Shown here: positions 31,331 to 43,300 of the stretch, in pieces
How the letters are laid out: each line of letters begins with the position of its first letter
Position numbering within the stretch: position 1 is the stretch's first letter
DNA from: Mycocentrospora acerina
Lineage: Eukaryota > Ascomycota > Dothideomycetes > Pleosporales
Length of the DNA stretch: 64,000 bases
Assembly: GCA_022701365.1 (NCBI GenBank)
Contig: JAKUHH010000229.1
Location: 163,774-227,773, forward strand
Direction of reading: 5' to 3'
Notes under the pieces: model-generated
Databases searched by the model: none
What the model was told of the DNA's origin: nothing
Seen by the model: only the letters and a program-made list of their open reading frames with translations
Program-made: the position numbers and the translations under genes

Positions 31331-34300
31331 ATGGCAGGTAATAGCAATATGAAGATCGATATCAGAGTGCTCGCCACGGATGCGCTGAAGGAAGGCTCGA
31401 CAGACGAGCTTTTCCTTCAGTATCACGGTCTTTTCACCGAAGTCTGCGCAAGGTGGATTCAGAATGGGGCCAAAACAGAGGAGAAGATTGCGGCTTTTGG
31501 ACGCCTGCTTCCCTTTGCGCCGCACCTTGCAGAGCATGTGGAGCGCTTTTTATCAAATATTTCAACAAACCAAATTATCGGATCACAGGCTTCTGGAGAC
31601 ACACTAACTCTCACCGGAGAGGCAAACCTGCTTGAACTCTTGCTTGGAACATTTCGATTACTCAGTCACGACTGCAAAAACTTTGCCAGATTTGTGCACC
31701 CGCTTGCTCTGGAGGGCCTGTTTCACCATTCAAGTCGCACTGTAAGGTACTTGGCCACCAGGACTTTTTGTCTGTATGTTCATGCAGCGGATCATGCGAC
31801 GCAAGAGATGGTTAAGAGATATGTTGGGGAGGGAGATGTGGAGGGGCGATGGGAAGGAAACACAATCGACTACCGGTTCTTGTCGCTGTGGGAAGAGAAG
31901 AGGTGGAAAGAGGTGCAATCGAAGTTGCAGCAAAATCAGTCAGAAGAAGTAGATTCTGTCCCGAAATCCGTATCCCGGGAGCTTTCGCCTTACACAGTCA
32001 ACGTCAATGGCATCCTGCTGCCCCGATTAGACGGAACGCCATCACAGGAGAGCCCGTCTGAGCTCATCTCAACAGTCACAACAGAGGCTAACCTAAAGCA
32101 CATTGCGCGCGGACTCCTGGGATCTAGTCCCATCTTGCTTACCGGATTGCCTGGTTCAGGAAAGACACTTCTGACGCGGCATTTCGCATGGCAGCTTAAC
32201 AAGCTGGACAAGATGGTGACTCTCCATCTCAACGAGCAAAGCGATGCGAAGCTATTGATTGGCATGTACGCAACGGGATCAAAGCCTGGAACTTTCAGCT
32301 GGCGCCCCGGTGTTCTCACGACTGCAGTGAGAGAGGGGAGATGGATCTTCATCGAAGATCTGGATCGCGCGCCCAACGATGTTATTAGCACACTTTTGCC
32401 ACTCATCGAGCGCGGAGAACTTCTCATCCCAAGTCGTGGAGAGACTGTGCGAGCAGCGCGAGGTTTCCGAATCATTGCCACAATGCGAAGCACACTCAAC
32501 CCAAGAGGACAGGAGATTGTGCCTCGTCAAAATATGATTGGTCATAGATTCTGGAACTCTATCACAGTGCAGATGCCTCAGCTTGGGGAATTCCAACAAA
32601 TCATCTCTGCAGTATACCCAGTATTGCAAAAACACTTGTCGGGTATCATGAGAGTCTACTCACGATTGTTGGAACTATACTCAGACCCCAAGTTCTCATC
32701 TGAGAACGGCACTTCACTCCGAGCTATGACACCCAGGGATTTGCTAAAGTGGTGCGACAGGATTTCGGTTCTACTTTCACAGTCTGCAACTTTCAGTCCA
32801 GCGCAAGCCGATGATATCTTTATGGAAGCATATGACTGCTTTGCTGGCAGTCTGCGTACCGACTCTGCACGACACAGGGTCATGGCGTGCATAGCTGAAG
32901 AGCTGCATATTGATCCTCAAAGAAGAGACCACCTCCTCAAGAACCGTACAGTGAAGCTCGAAGTATCCTCTAAGAGCACGGCATCTGGAACTATCCAGAT
33001 AGGAAGAGCAAAGCTTTCCAAGCACAAGTCCTCGAAGCGCATGGTTTCTAGTCGGCCTTTCTCTACAAACGATTATACTTTACGCCTGCTGGAAAAGATT
33101 GCAGTCGCAGTAGATCGACAAGAACCCCTCTTACTCGTTGGTGAGACTGGTACCGGAAAGACAACATGTATCCAGTACCTGGCTGAGCAACTCGGTCGCA
33201 AAATGGTTGCTTTCAATTTATCCCAGCAGAGTGAAAGTGGCGATTTGCTTGGTGGCTACAAGCCCGTCAATGTCCGTAGTTTGGTCATCCCACTCAAGGA
33301 TGAATTTGACGACTTGTTCGATACCACCTTCTCGAGGAAGAAGAACCAACGCTTCCTTGAGATGCTCGGAAAGCGGGTTGCAAAGGGCGAGTGGAAGCGC
33401 GTCTGCACACTCTGGCGAGAGGCGTTGAAGATGGTGGACGCCGCACGCAAGACACACGAGTCGCAGACTTCTTCGCCAGATCCTGACGGTGGCCAACCTA
33501 AGAAGAAGCGGAAGATGGACTCTTTGCCAATCAACTTTCCCAAGGCAAGATGGGAGAAGTTTGCCATTGACTTGCACGATCTTGAGGCTCAGCTCTCCAG
33601 TGGCTCTGAGGCATTCGCTTTCTCATTTTTGGAAGGCAACATCGTCAAGGCAGTCAGGAACGGTGACTGGGTATTGCTTGATGAAATTAACTTGGCTTCC
33701 TCAGACACCTTGGAAGCGCTTACAGATCTCCTGGGCGGAGGACCTGACGGCAACCCTTCGATTCTCCTTACAGAGACTGGAAATGTTGAGCGGGTTGTAG
33801 CCCATCCTAACTTCAGAGTCTTTGCGGCTATGAATCCTGCGACCGACGTGGGAAAGAAGGATCTGCCTCCTGGTATTCGCTCAAGATTCACCGAGCTCTA
33901 CGTTGAGAGCCCGGATGGTGATGAGAAGAGCTTGCGTAACATTGTTGAAAAGTACTTGGGCGGCGACACCATTGATCCCGCTATTGCAAGGGTAGCGCGC
34001 GATGTGACCAGTCTCTACCTCGAGATCCAGCAACTTGCGAAAGCAAATATGCTCGTCGATGGCGCGGACCAGAAAGCACATTTCAGTCTGCGAACATTGA
34101 CAAGAACTCTGTCGTATGCAAGGGAAATTGCACCCTTGTGCACTCTTCGGCGAGCTCTCTTCGAAGGCTTCCATATGAGCTTTCTGACATTCTTGGGCAA
34201 AGCATCGGAAGATCTCGTCTCTCCACTCATCACCAAGCACCTTTTCCCCCAGAAGGCGGTCATGAAGGCAGAGCTGGGTAAACCACTTCAGCAGCCTGCA

Positions 34301-37300
34301 GATGGGCGTGGTTATGTCAGACAAGGACACTACTGGCTTCGACAGGGTGTAGAGGCTGTAGAGGAGCAGCCTCACTACATCATCACACCTTTCGTCCAGC
34401 GCAACATGAACAACCTCATCCGAGCTTCATCGACACGCCGATACCCTGTCCTCATCCAAGGTCCAACCTCGTCTGGTAAGACAAGTATGATTGAGTATCT
34501 TGCCAAGAAATCTGGAAACAAATTTGTTCGTATCAACAACCACGAGCACACTGACCTACAGGAGTACCTTGGTTCTTACATCTCCGGGGCTGATGGAAAA
34601 CTCACATTCCAGGAGGGTATTCTTGTGCGAGCGCTGCGAGAAGGACACTGGATTGTGCTCGACGAGCTTAATCTTGCTCCCACAGATGTGCTCGAAGCAC
34701 TCAACCGCCTTCTGGATGATAACAGAGAACTCCTCATCCCAGAGACGCAAGAGGTAGTCCGCCCTCACAACGACTTCATGTTGTTCGCCACACAGAATCC
34801 TGCTGGTCTGTACGGAGGCCGAAAGGTACTATCACGAGCCTTCCGCAATCGTTTCCTCGAACTGCATTTCGACGATATCCCAGTGGAAGAACTTACTGAG
34901 ATTCTGCATCGCCGTACTATGATCCCCGAGACGTGGTGCAAGCGCATTGTCAAAGTGTACCAGGAGCTTTCTACACTTCGACAAGAAAACCGCATCTTCG
35001 AGCAGAAGAGTTTTGCTACACTCAGAGATCTATTCAGATGGGCGCAGCGCAAGGCCGATACGATACAAGATCTTGCGAACAACGGGTACATGCTTCTGGC
35101 GGAGCGTGTACGCAAGGAGGAAGAACGCGTTGCAGTCAAGAAGGTCATGGAGAGCGTCATGAGCAAGAATGGACCCAAGGTCACCATTGATGAGGACCAG
35201 ATGTTCAGCGAAGACAACTGGTCTGCGATCAAGCAGCTCAGCAAGGATGCAACTGGTGCGAGCGCTGGGGTCGTCTGGACCCGCGCAATGCGAAGGCTAT
35301 TCGTTCTGGTTGCGCATGCCATCCGAAATAACGAGCCTGTTCTGCTTGTTGGAGAGACTGGTTGCGGAAAGACCACGGTTTGCCAAATGCTTGCGGACGC
35401 ATACGAGAACCAGCTCCACATCCTCAACGCCCATCAAAACACCGAGACTGGTGATTTGATCGGTGCGCAGCGACCTATTCGTAACAGGGCTGCGATCGAG
35501 GACTTGTTGAGGCAGCAACTTGTTCAGGTCATAACAAATGTCAATGGAGATATTGACTCTGAGAACGATGCTATCAACGACTTGGAATATTTGTTTGGAC
35601 TGTATGATGCGATTATCAAGAAGGACGCCGAGGCTGTGCCAAAGGACCATCGCGATGAGATACACGCCAACCGCATCAAGGCCGCCGCGTTGTTTGAGTG
35701 GGCAGATGGAAGCCTCGTACACGCCATGAAACAGGGTCACTACTTCCTCCTCGATGAGATCTCACTCGCAGATGACTCCGTGCTCGAGCGTTTGAACAGT
35801 GTACTTGAGTCCTCGCGTACACTTCTGCTCGCTGAGAAGGGACCTGTCGATTCTCACATCACTGCTCAGGAGGGCTTCCAGTTCCTCGCGACCATGAACC
35901 CTGGAGGAGATTACGGCAAGAAGGAGCTTTCACTTGCGCTTCGCAATCGATTCACAGAGATCTGGGTTCCTGCTATGTCTGACCTAGAGGATATCCTGCA
36001 GATTGTGCGATCGAAGCTGAAGCCAGAGGTCGTGCAGTATGCTGGAGCTATCGTCTCATTCTCTCAGTGGTTCAACGAGAAGTACAACACATCAGTCGCA
36101 TCTTCCATTTCGATACGAGACACTTTGGCTTGGGTTACATTCGTCAACAACTCTGTCAACAGCGATCCAGTCTTCGGTATCGTGCATGGTGCAGCCATGG
36201 TCTTCATTGATACACTCGGTGCCAATCCAGCAGGCTTGTTAGCGATCTCGCCCACATCAATCGATGACGAACGAAAAGCGTGTCTACACCATCTCAGCAA
36301 ATTGCTCGGCCAAGATGTTTCGCCGCTTTACTTTGGCACTGTCGAGCTCGCTAGCACAGAGCAATCTTTCCAGCTCGGTTCATTCTCAATCCCCAAGTTC
36401 TCGTCCGCCGCAACAGAGGAAACAAACTTTTCACTCGAAGCCCCCACAACACGCTCCAATGCCATGCGAGTTGTCCGTGCGCTTCAGCTTGCAAAACCCA
36501 TTTTGTTGGAGGGTAACCCGGGTGTTGGCAAGACTACTCTTGTTACTGCCCTCGCTAAAGCTATCGGCAAGCCGCTGACGAGACTCAATCTCTCTGAACA
36601 AACGGATCTGATGGATCTTTTTGGTTCCGATGTCCCAGTTGAGGGTGGCGCTGCGGGTACTTTTGCCTGGCGTGACGCTCCTTTCCTTAAGGCTATGAAG
36701 AATGGTGACTGGGTTCTGCTCGATGAGATGAACTTGGCATCGCAGTCAGTCCTTGAAGGTCTCAACGCAGTTCTTGATCACCGTGGAGAAGTATACATCT
36801 CCGAGCTTGACCAGACGTTCCACAAGCACCAGGATTTCCGTGTCTTTGCTGCGCAGAACCCGCATCATCAGGGAGGTGGTCGAAAGGGTCTCCCTGCCAG
36901 TTTCGTCAATCGATTCACAGTTGTCTATGCGGATGTGTTTCGCCCAGAGGATCTTACGCTCATTTGCCGCAAGGTTTTCCCTGGTATCGAAGAGGCAGAA
37001 GTCACCAAATTGATTAGCTTTGTGGCTGAGCTTGACGAACAGGTTGTGAGCCGTCGCGCATTCGGCAGCTTGGGTGCACCCTGGGAATTCAATTTGCGTG
37101 ACACTTTGCGCTGGTTACAGCTGCTCGCTTCGGACCAGTTTTCTGGCTCTGCACGAGACTTCCTGGATACAATCTTCGTACAGCGATTCCGTGCTGAGAG
37201 CGATCGTAATCGCCTTCTCAAGCTCTTTGAGAGCTTGTACGGAGCTCACGAACCGCGTATCAGTCTTTACCACAACATTAGCAGCAAGGCATTCCAGGTT

Positions 37301-40300
37301 GGTCTTGGCTTGCTCACGAGAGACACTGCAGTGACACGTCCAGACACCGTCTCGACTCTCAAAATTTCTCAGCTGGGACCTATGGAAGCGCTGCTAGTCA
37401 GTGTCAAGCAGAATTGGCCTATTGTTCTTGTTGGCCCGCCTGGTTCTGGAAAGACCGCTATGATCAACCAAATTTCATCTTTCACTGGAGCCGAACTCGT
37501 CACCTTCTCGATGAATGCGGACGTTGATGCCATGGATCTTGTTGGTGGATACGAGCAAGTTGATCCCAACCGAGAGGTACATCGATTTATGGAGAGGCTC
37601 GAGGAGTTTGTGCGTCGCAGAATTGCATCCTTGGAGAAGCCATCGTCAAGCTATATCAAGCTGCTCGAACACCTCCAAGCGGACGCCGCGTCGCTTACTG
37701 ACAGCTTGTATTCACTTCTTGAGATTGTTTCTCAGTCTGACCCCGAAGCCGATATCCTTCTCGAAGATATGGAGACCTTGCTTCAGTCTTCCAATCAACA
37801 AATTGATGGCGCCCGCTTCCAGTGGGTCGACGGTATTCTCATCCGTGCCCTTGAGCAGGGCAAATGGCTGGTTCTCGACAACGCCAATCTTTGCTCCAGC
37901 GCTGTTCTCGATCGTTTGAACTCGCTGCTTGAACCCAATGGCTACCTTTCCATCAACGAGCATTCTACTGCCGATGGTGAAGCAAGGATCGTCCGACCAC
38001 ATTCTGACTTTAGAATCTTCATGACCATGGACCCTAGATTTGGTGAGTTGTCGAGGGCCATGCGTAACAGAGCTGTTGAGATCTGTTTACTTGATGGTGC
38101 ACATGTCACGAATAGCGGAAACTTGGTGGAGTACCCGCTTGAGTCGGGAATGTATCGATTCCGACAATTCCAAAAAAACGGAAAACATATGGAAGACACC
38201 TTGGAAGCACGATTCGAGAATCTGTCCGTCGAAGATAACGAACTGATGAAGAGCTTTGCGAAGCAGACACAAAAAGGACTGATATCTCAGGGTGAGCCTT
38301 CAGAGACGAACGGCCTCGTTCACCCGGATGCTATGCAGGTTGTATCGGCAAATCCTGCGCCGCAATTGCTTAACGACAGGCTCTCGCATTTCTCGCAGTT
38401 CCTGAGCAGCGCATGGGCTGCCCAATCTCAGTACTTCCAGCAGCAGTTCGGTTCTGACGCTCTTGCTCAGCTTCTGCCTTACCACCCGCTCGGCAATGAA
38501 CTCTGCATCAATCGCACTCCCACCTCCGAGTCGCTTTCGCTTTGGTACGCGTCCATGTATGAACTTATGCTGGACCTGTACAATATGAAGCAAGCAATTC
38601 AGATGCTGCCGTCCGCCAAATTCGAGCGTCGTAAAGAGAAGCAGAAGTTGCCGGTATTCTTGCATGCCTACTGGCAAGGGCTAGTCAAATTGGTGGATGG
38701 TCTTTGGGCTGCTCACCGAAATGGCGAGCAGCTCGAGGTCTCATTCCTCAAGCCCATGCAAACTCTGTTTTGGGCTTTCCTCGCACTGGCTAACGGATTG
38801 ACCTTTGATCGAGCAACGTTCCAAACACACCTCAAGATGTTGGCGTCTGCTGTCACAGCTGCCCAACAGTCAACGCCGTTGTTGCAAATCCTCAGTGCCA
38901 CGCTTTCGAAGCAGATTGCTGTTTTCGGTTCCCATGTTCATCTCACTACTGGGTTGGGCATGGAGCGAATTTGGCGATCGTTCAAGCCAGTTACTTCAAA
39001 ATCTGTGGCCCAACTCAAGGCTGTGTTAGATCTGGAGGCTCTTGCCGATAGGCTCGATGCCATCATGTGGAAGTCAAACCTCAGAATCGATGAGATGGTC
39101 CAGATTCGAGAGCGAGTTGCGAGTTCTCTGGAGCTTGTTCGAAGCGAAGAGGTCGACGCTGGCGAGCTTCTCACGAGTCTCGATGCCGCTATCCACGAAC
39201 TGGAGGAGAGTATCGGCGAAGATGATGCCGCCATCACACCATACTTTGAGGATGCATTTGAAGGTCTTTGCCAATTGCTCGATGTTGCGTTTAACGACGA
39301 CGTAGTTTTGAAGCAACAGTACGACACGCCCCCGCCTGCTCTTGTGGCGGCCCGAGCCAAGTCAACACTATTTGCGCGACGACCTACTAAGATCTCGACG
39401 ATTGCTGTTGGGAGGGCGGAAAAGCCTACTGATCTTTTTGCGAAATTGTACCGACACAATGGCCTTGAGAAGGAAACGTCAAACCCAATGATCCTTCAAG
39501 GTCAATTCCACAGTGCCATGCTCGCCAAGCTGCACGGTGCCGACGAAGTTCAACTTGCACAGCTCGACCGCTTTGAAGCGGAGTTACAGGTCCTTTCTCA
39601 GCAGATCACTCTCGACGCTGACCGTATCACGCAAGATCAATACGTGGCGTTGGACAACCTTTATCAGAGCGTGTACAACCAGGTCTTCGTCTCACATTCT
39701 GTAGATATTGTGCAGTCTGTAGACGAGAAGCAGGTTACGTTCTATCCTGATGCACCTATCACGGACGCCTATCGCTCAGCTATCCAAGAACCACTGAGAA
39801 GGTGCTACCGTACTGTATCGCACATTGATGCTAAGGCGTGGATCCAGCTGGCTCTGCTAGGTCTCACTTTGTATGTGCCGAACTACCCACACGATCCTGC
39901 TCTCCGACCGATGATTGAGCGCAAGATGTTCAACGAGGAAAAGCAAACTTTGCTCAAGACCATGGACTCGTTGAGGTGCTTCCAGATCGATTTCTCTGGC
40001 CAGGACTCGAGTTTCCGCATCAGGCAGACTGAGAAAGCAGTGCAAATGATGGGCGAGGAACCACCTGTTCCTGCCATTGTTCGGCCCGAAGTCTCGAAAT
40101 TGGATGATTTGCAGGGTGAATTTACGAATCTTCTTAGCATCATCCAACCGCTCTTGAACGAGTCGTTGTCGGCTGAGGAAGCGGCTCAGGATATTACGCT
40201 ACAGCAGAATGTGCTTCGTATCATCCAGCGACTCTCTGAGGGATACCGCGCATATGGCGATATCACTGACACTGTCATTGGCTTCCTTGTCTGCCTCAAC

Positions 40301-43300
40301 ATTGGTCTGCTACTTGGCAAGAAAGAACAGCAAGATAAGGAGCAGAGCGCTGTGAGCAAGAGCTTAGCGTACGTAGGCCACGAAACTCCGTTCTTTGGTC
40401 TGCACGATCACAAATCCATCGCCAAGTCAGAGTTCTTCCTCGAAGAGTATGAACAGGTTCTGCGTCCGGGTCACGCTATCGATCTCCGCTGGCACGCATT
40501 GCACTCGCTATCTATCATTAAGAGTACCGACCCCGTGGCGGCGTCTAGCTCTGTGGCGAGAAACTTATTGCACAACCTTTTCACGAGCTTCTACGGCGAG
40601 TGGAAGACAAAGTTGCTTCAGGATCAAGAGAAGGAGGCTGAGAACCGCAGTTTGTATACCTACAAGGGTGTTGAGGACGATGGCGACGATGAAGACCCCA
40701 CTCTGTTCCCTGATTACGAGAAGGAAGAGACAGACGAGGAGGAGAATAAGCCAGATCCAGCGTCAAACTCACGCGATCATGCAATTCGTCTTGCGAATAT
40801 GCATTCCGAGCTGTTCTTCCAGGGCCGCGAGGCTTCTGACTCAGTCAAATCCCTTCTTGAATGGTGTGCGGCACAAGTCAATCGTGTGTCAGAAGGCAAG
40901 AGCTACGGAACAAAGCACGAAAACGCTCTGCCTGCCATTTATCTCGCAATGGAGAAGAAGATTGATGCATTGACTACGTCTGGTACTGGACGAACCTACA
41001 ACTTCTACTTTGACGCCAACTTGCCTGAGGCTAAGCGTCTCATTGCCCTTGTTCACAATGTGCAGGCCCGCTACCGCCAAATCCGCAACATCTGGCCTGA
41101 ACATATGACGCTTTCGGAAGTCCTGCGTACTTGCGACGAAGCTCTTGCTTTCCGCCATGTCGATCCAGTGGCTAAGTTCCTTACCAAGGCTGAGAAGTTG
41201 CATTCGTACATGCATGAATGGCAGAAGGTTGCAAGCAAAGAGTACAGCACTGCCAACTTGTATGATGATCTCACAAGACTGTTAGTCAGCTGGAGACAGG
41301 TCGAGCTTACAACTTGGGCACGATTGTTCGACTTGGAGATGGAGAAGTGTCGCGACAACGCAAAGAGCTGGTTCTTCGTCGCATTTGAGACGATCATAGC
41401 GGCTTCAGAAAGCATCGACGACGAGAAGGAGATGAAGATCCATGCGAAGAACCTGCTCAAGACACTGGAGAGCTTCTTTGAGAACACTACGTTGGGACAG
41501 TATGAACAGCGTATTGTGCTACTCAAGCAACTCCGACAACATGCTGCGATGCGCATGCAAGACGTTCAGGTTTTCCGAATCGTATACATTGCGCTTGACA
41601 ATTTCATCGCGTACTTCTCGCGCCTCGAGAAGCCAGTGCATGAGGCGATTGCAAAGGGACGACAGAAGCTCGAGAAGGAAGTCAGCAATGTGATCAAGCT
41701 TGCCAGTTGGAAGGATACTAACATCGATGCTCTGAGGCAGAGTGCGAAGACGAGTCATCGAAAGCTGAGCAAGTGGGTCAGGAAGTTTAGGGGTGTGCTC
41801 AATCAGCCCGTTGCTGGGATCTCCAGGAGTGGATTCCCAGATGAGACTCAACTTGCTCGGAATATTACGATGGAGACAGTCGGTACTGCCATCAATCCTG
41901 AGATTCTCGAACTTTGTGACAAGAGCGTTCCTGGATGGGCTGACCGGCCGTCACGATTCAAGAACCTCGGAGTCACGGTCAACATGATGCGCAACTTGTC
42001 TTCGCCGAGCGTTGCGAGCGTCGATGGTGCGTCGTACATTGACACCTTCATCACCGATCTCGAGATCTCCATCAAGGAGCTGCAGAAAGCCACGCCTTCG
42101 ACACTCAACGAAGAGAATAAAGAAACAGTCCAGCACTTAAAGACTCAAAAACGTAAACTCTACGCTGATACGATGAAGGAGTTGCGACAAATGGGTGTTA
42201 AGTCTAATCTCAGCGTCGATACTTTGGTCAAGCAGGATGAGCTTTCGACAATTCTTTCCACTATGCCTTTAGTTGGAGAGGGATATGGACGCACCGCGGA
42301 GTACTACTTGCACAAGGCACTCATGTCTATGCCGCAGGTGAGAGCCGTGACAAAGGAGCACTCGTCAGACCTAACGGCAAATGATGTCGCTAAGAGTATC
42401 GGGTACATCGAGGGACTTCTACACATTGCAATTCGACAGAGGAATATACTCAGCAAGGCCTCGACGAACTTGAAGGATGTGCAAGCTCCTGCAGCGCTGG
42501 TGGCGGATCTCTGCCAGCCTATCAACGGGCAACTCACGTGGGCGTCTGAGGGACAAGTCGAGGCTACGAGATCCCTACAGCCCACCTTGAAGTGGCTCGT
42601 TGCTATGCTCAAGACAGCCACGGATGTCGTTTCAGCGCAGGCAAAGCTTGGTAAGACAAATGCTCTAGATTCCCTGCTTCGCGGGATGCGGGAGTGGACT
42701 GTCAAGCTGCAGGAGTTGGTCGATGAGTTTAGCAAGCTACCTGAGCTACCCGCCAATATTCAGTCTGAAGTACACCACACTCTGAATGAGTCGATCAAGG
42801 CCAGCTTGTCTGAGTTCCGCGCCGCTTTCGAGGACTGGATCAACAACAACGACATCTCGAGAACGGTACTTAAGCATGTGCAGCCATTTGTCTTGCAATA
42901 CCCAGATATCCAAGCTATCGACTTCTCAGAGGACATGCGAATCACGCTTGAAGATTCTTCAAGGGACATATTCGGCTCTCTTGACTTGATTCTAGGTTCT
43001 ATGCAAGATGTAGAAGCTGCACTGAAAGATGTTCCTTCTTCGACTGACGACGCCACCTGGATGGTCAATGAAGAACAAGCACTGTCAGCTGCCATCAATG
43101 GTCTCCACACTTTGCAGATCAGCGAAGCGGTGCAGGCCATTCTGAGTAACATACAGCATCTCTACGAAAACGAGAAGTTGTCCGCGGTGACTGCTTTGTT
43201 CACGTCGATCCAGCCTATTCTAAACCAGTACGTCGTATCGCACCAATACCTTCTCAGTCGCTTTGACGCACTGCACGCATCAACTGCAAAGTTCCTCGAC

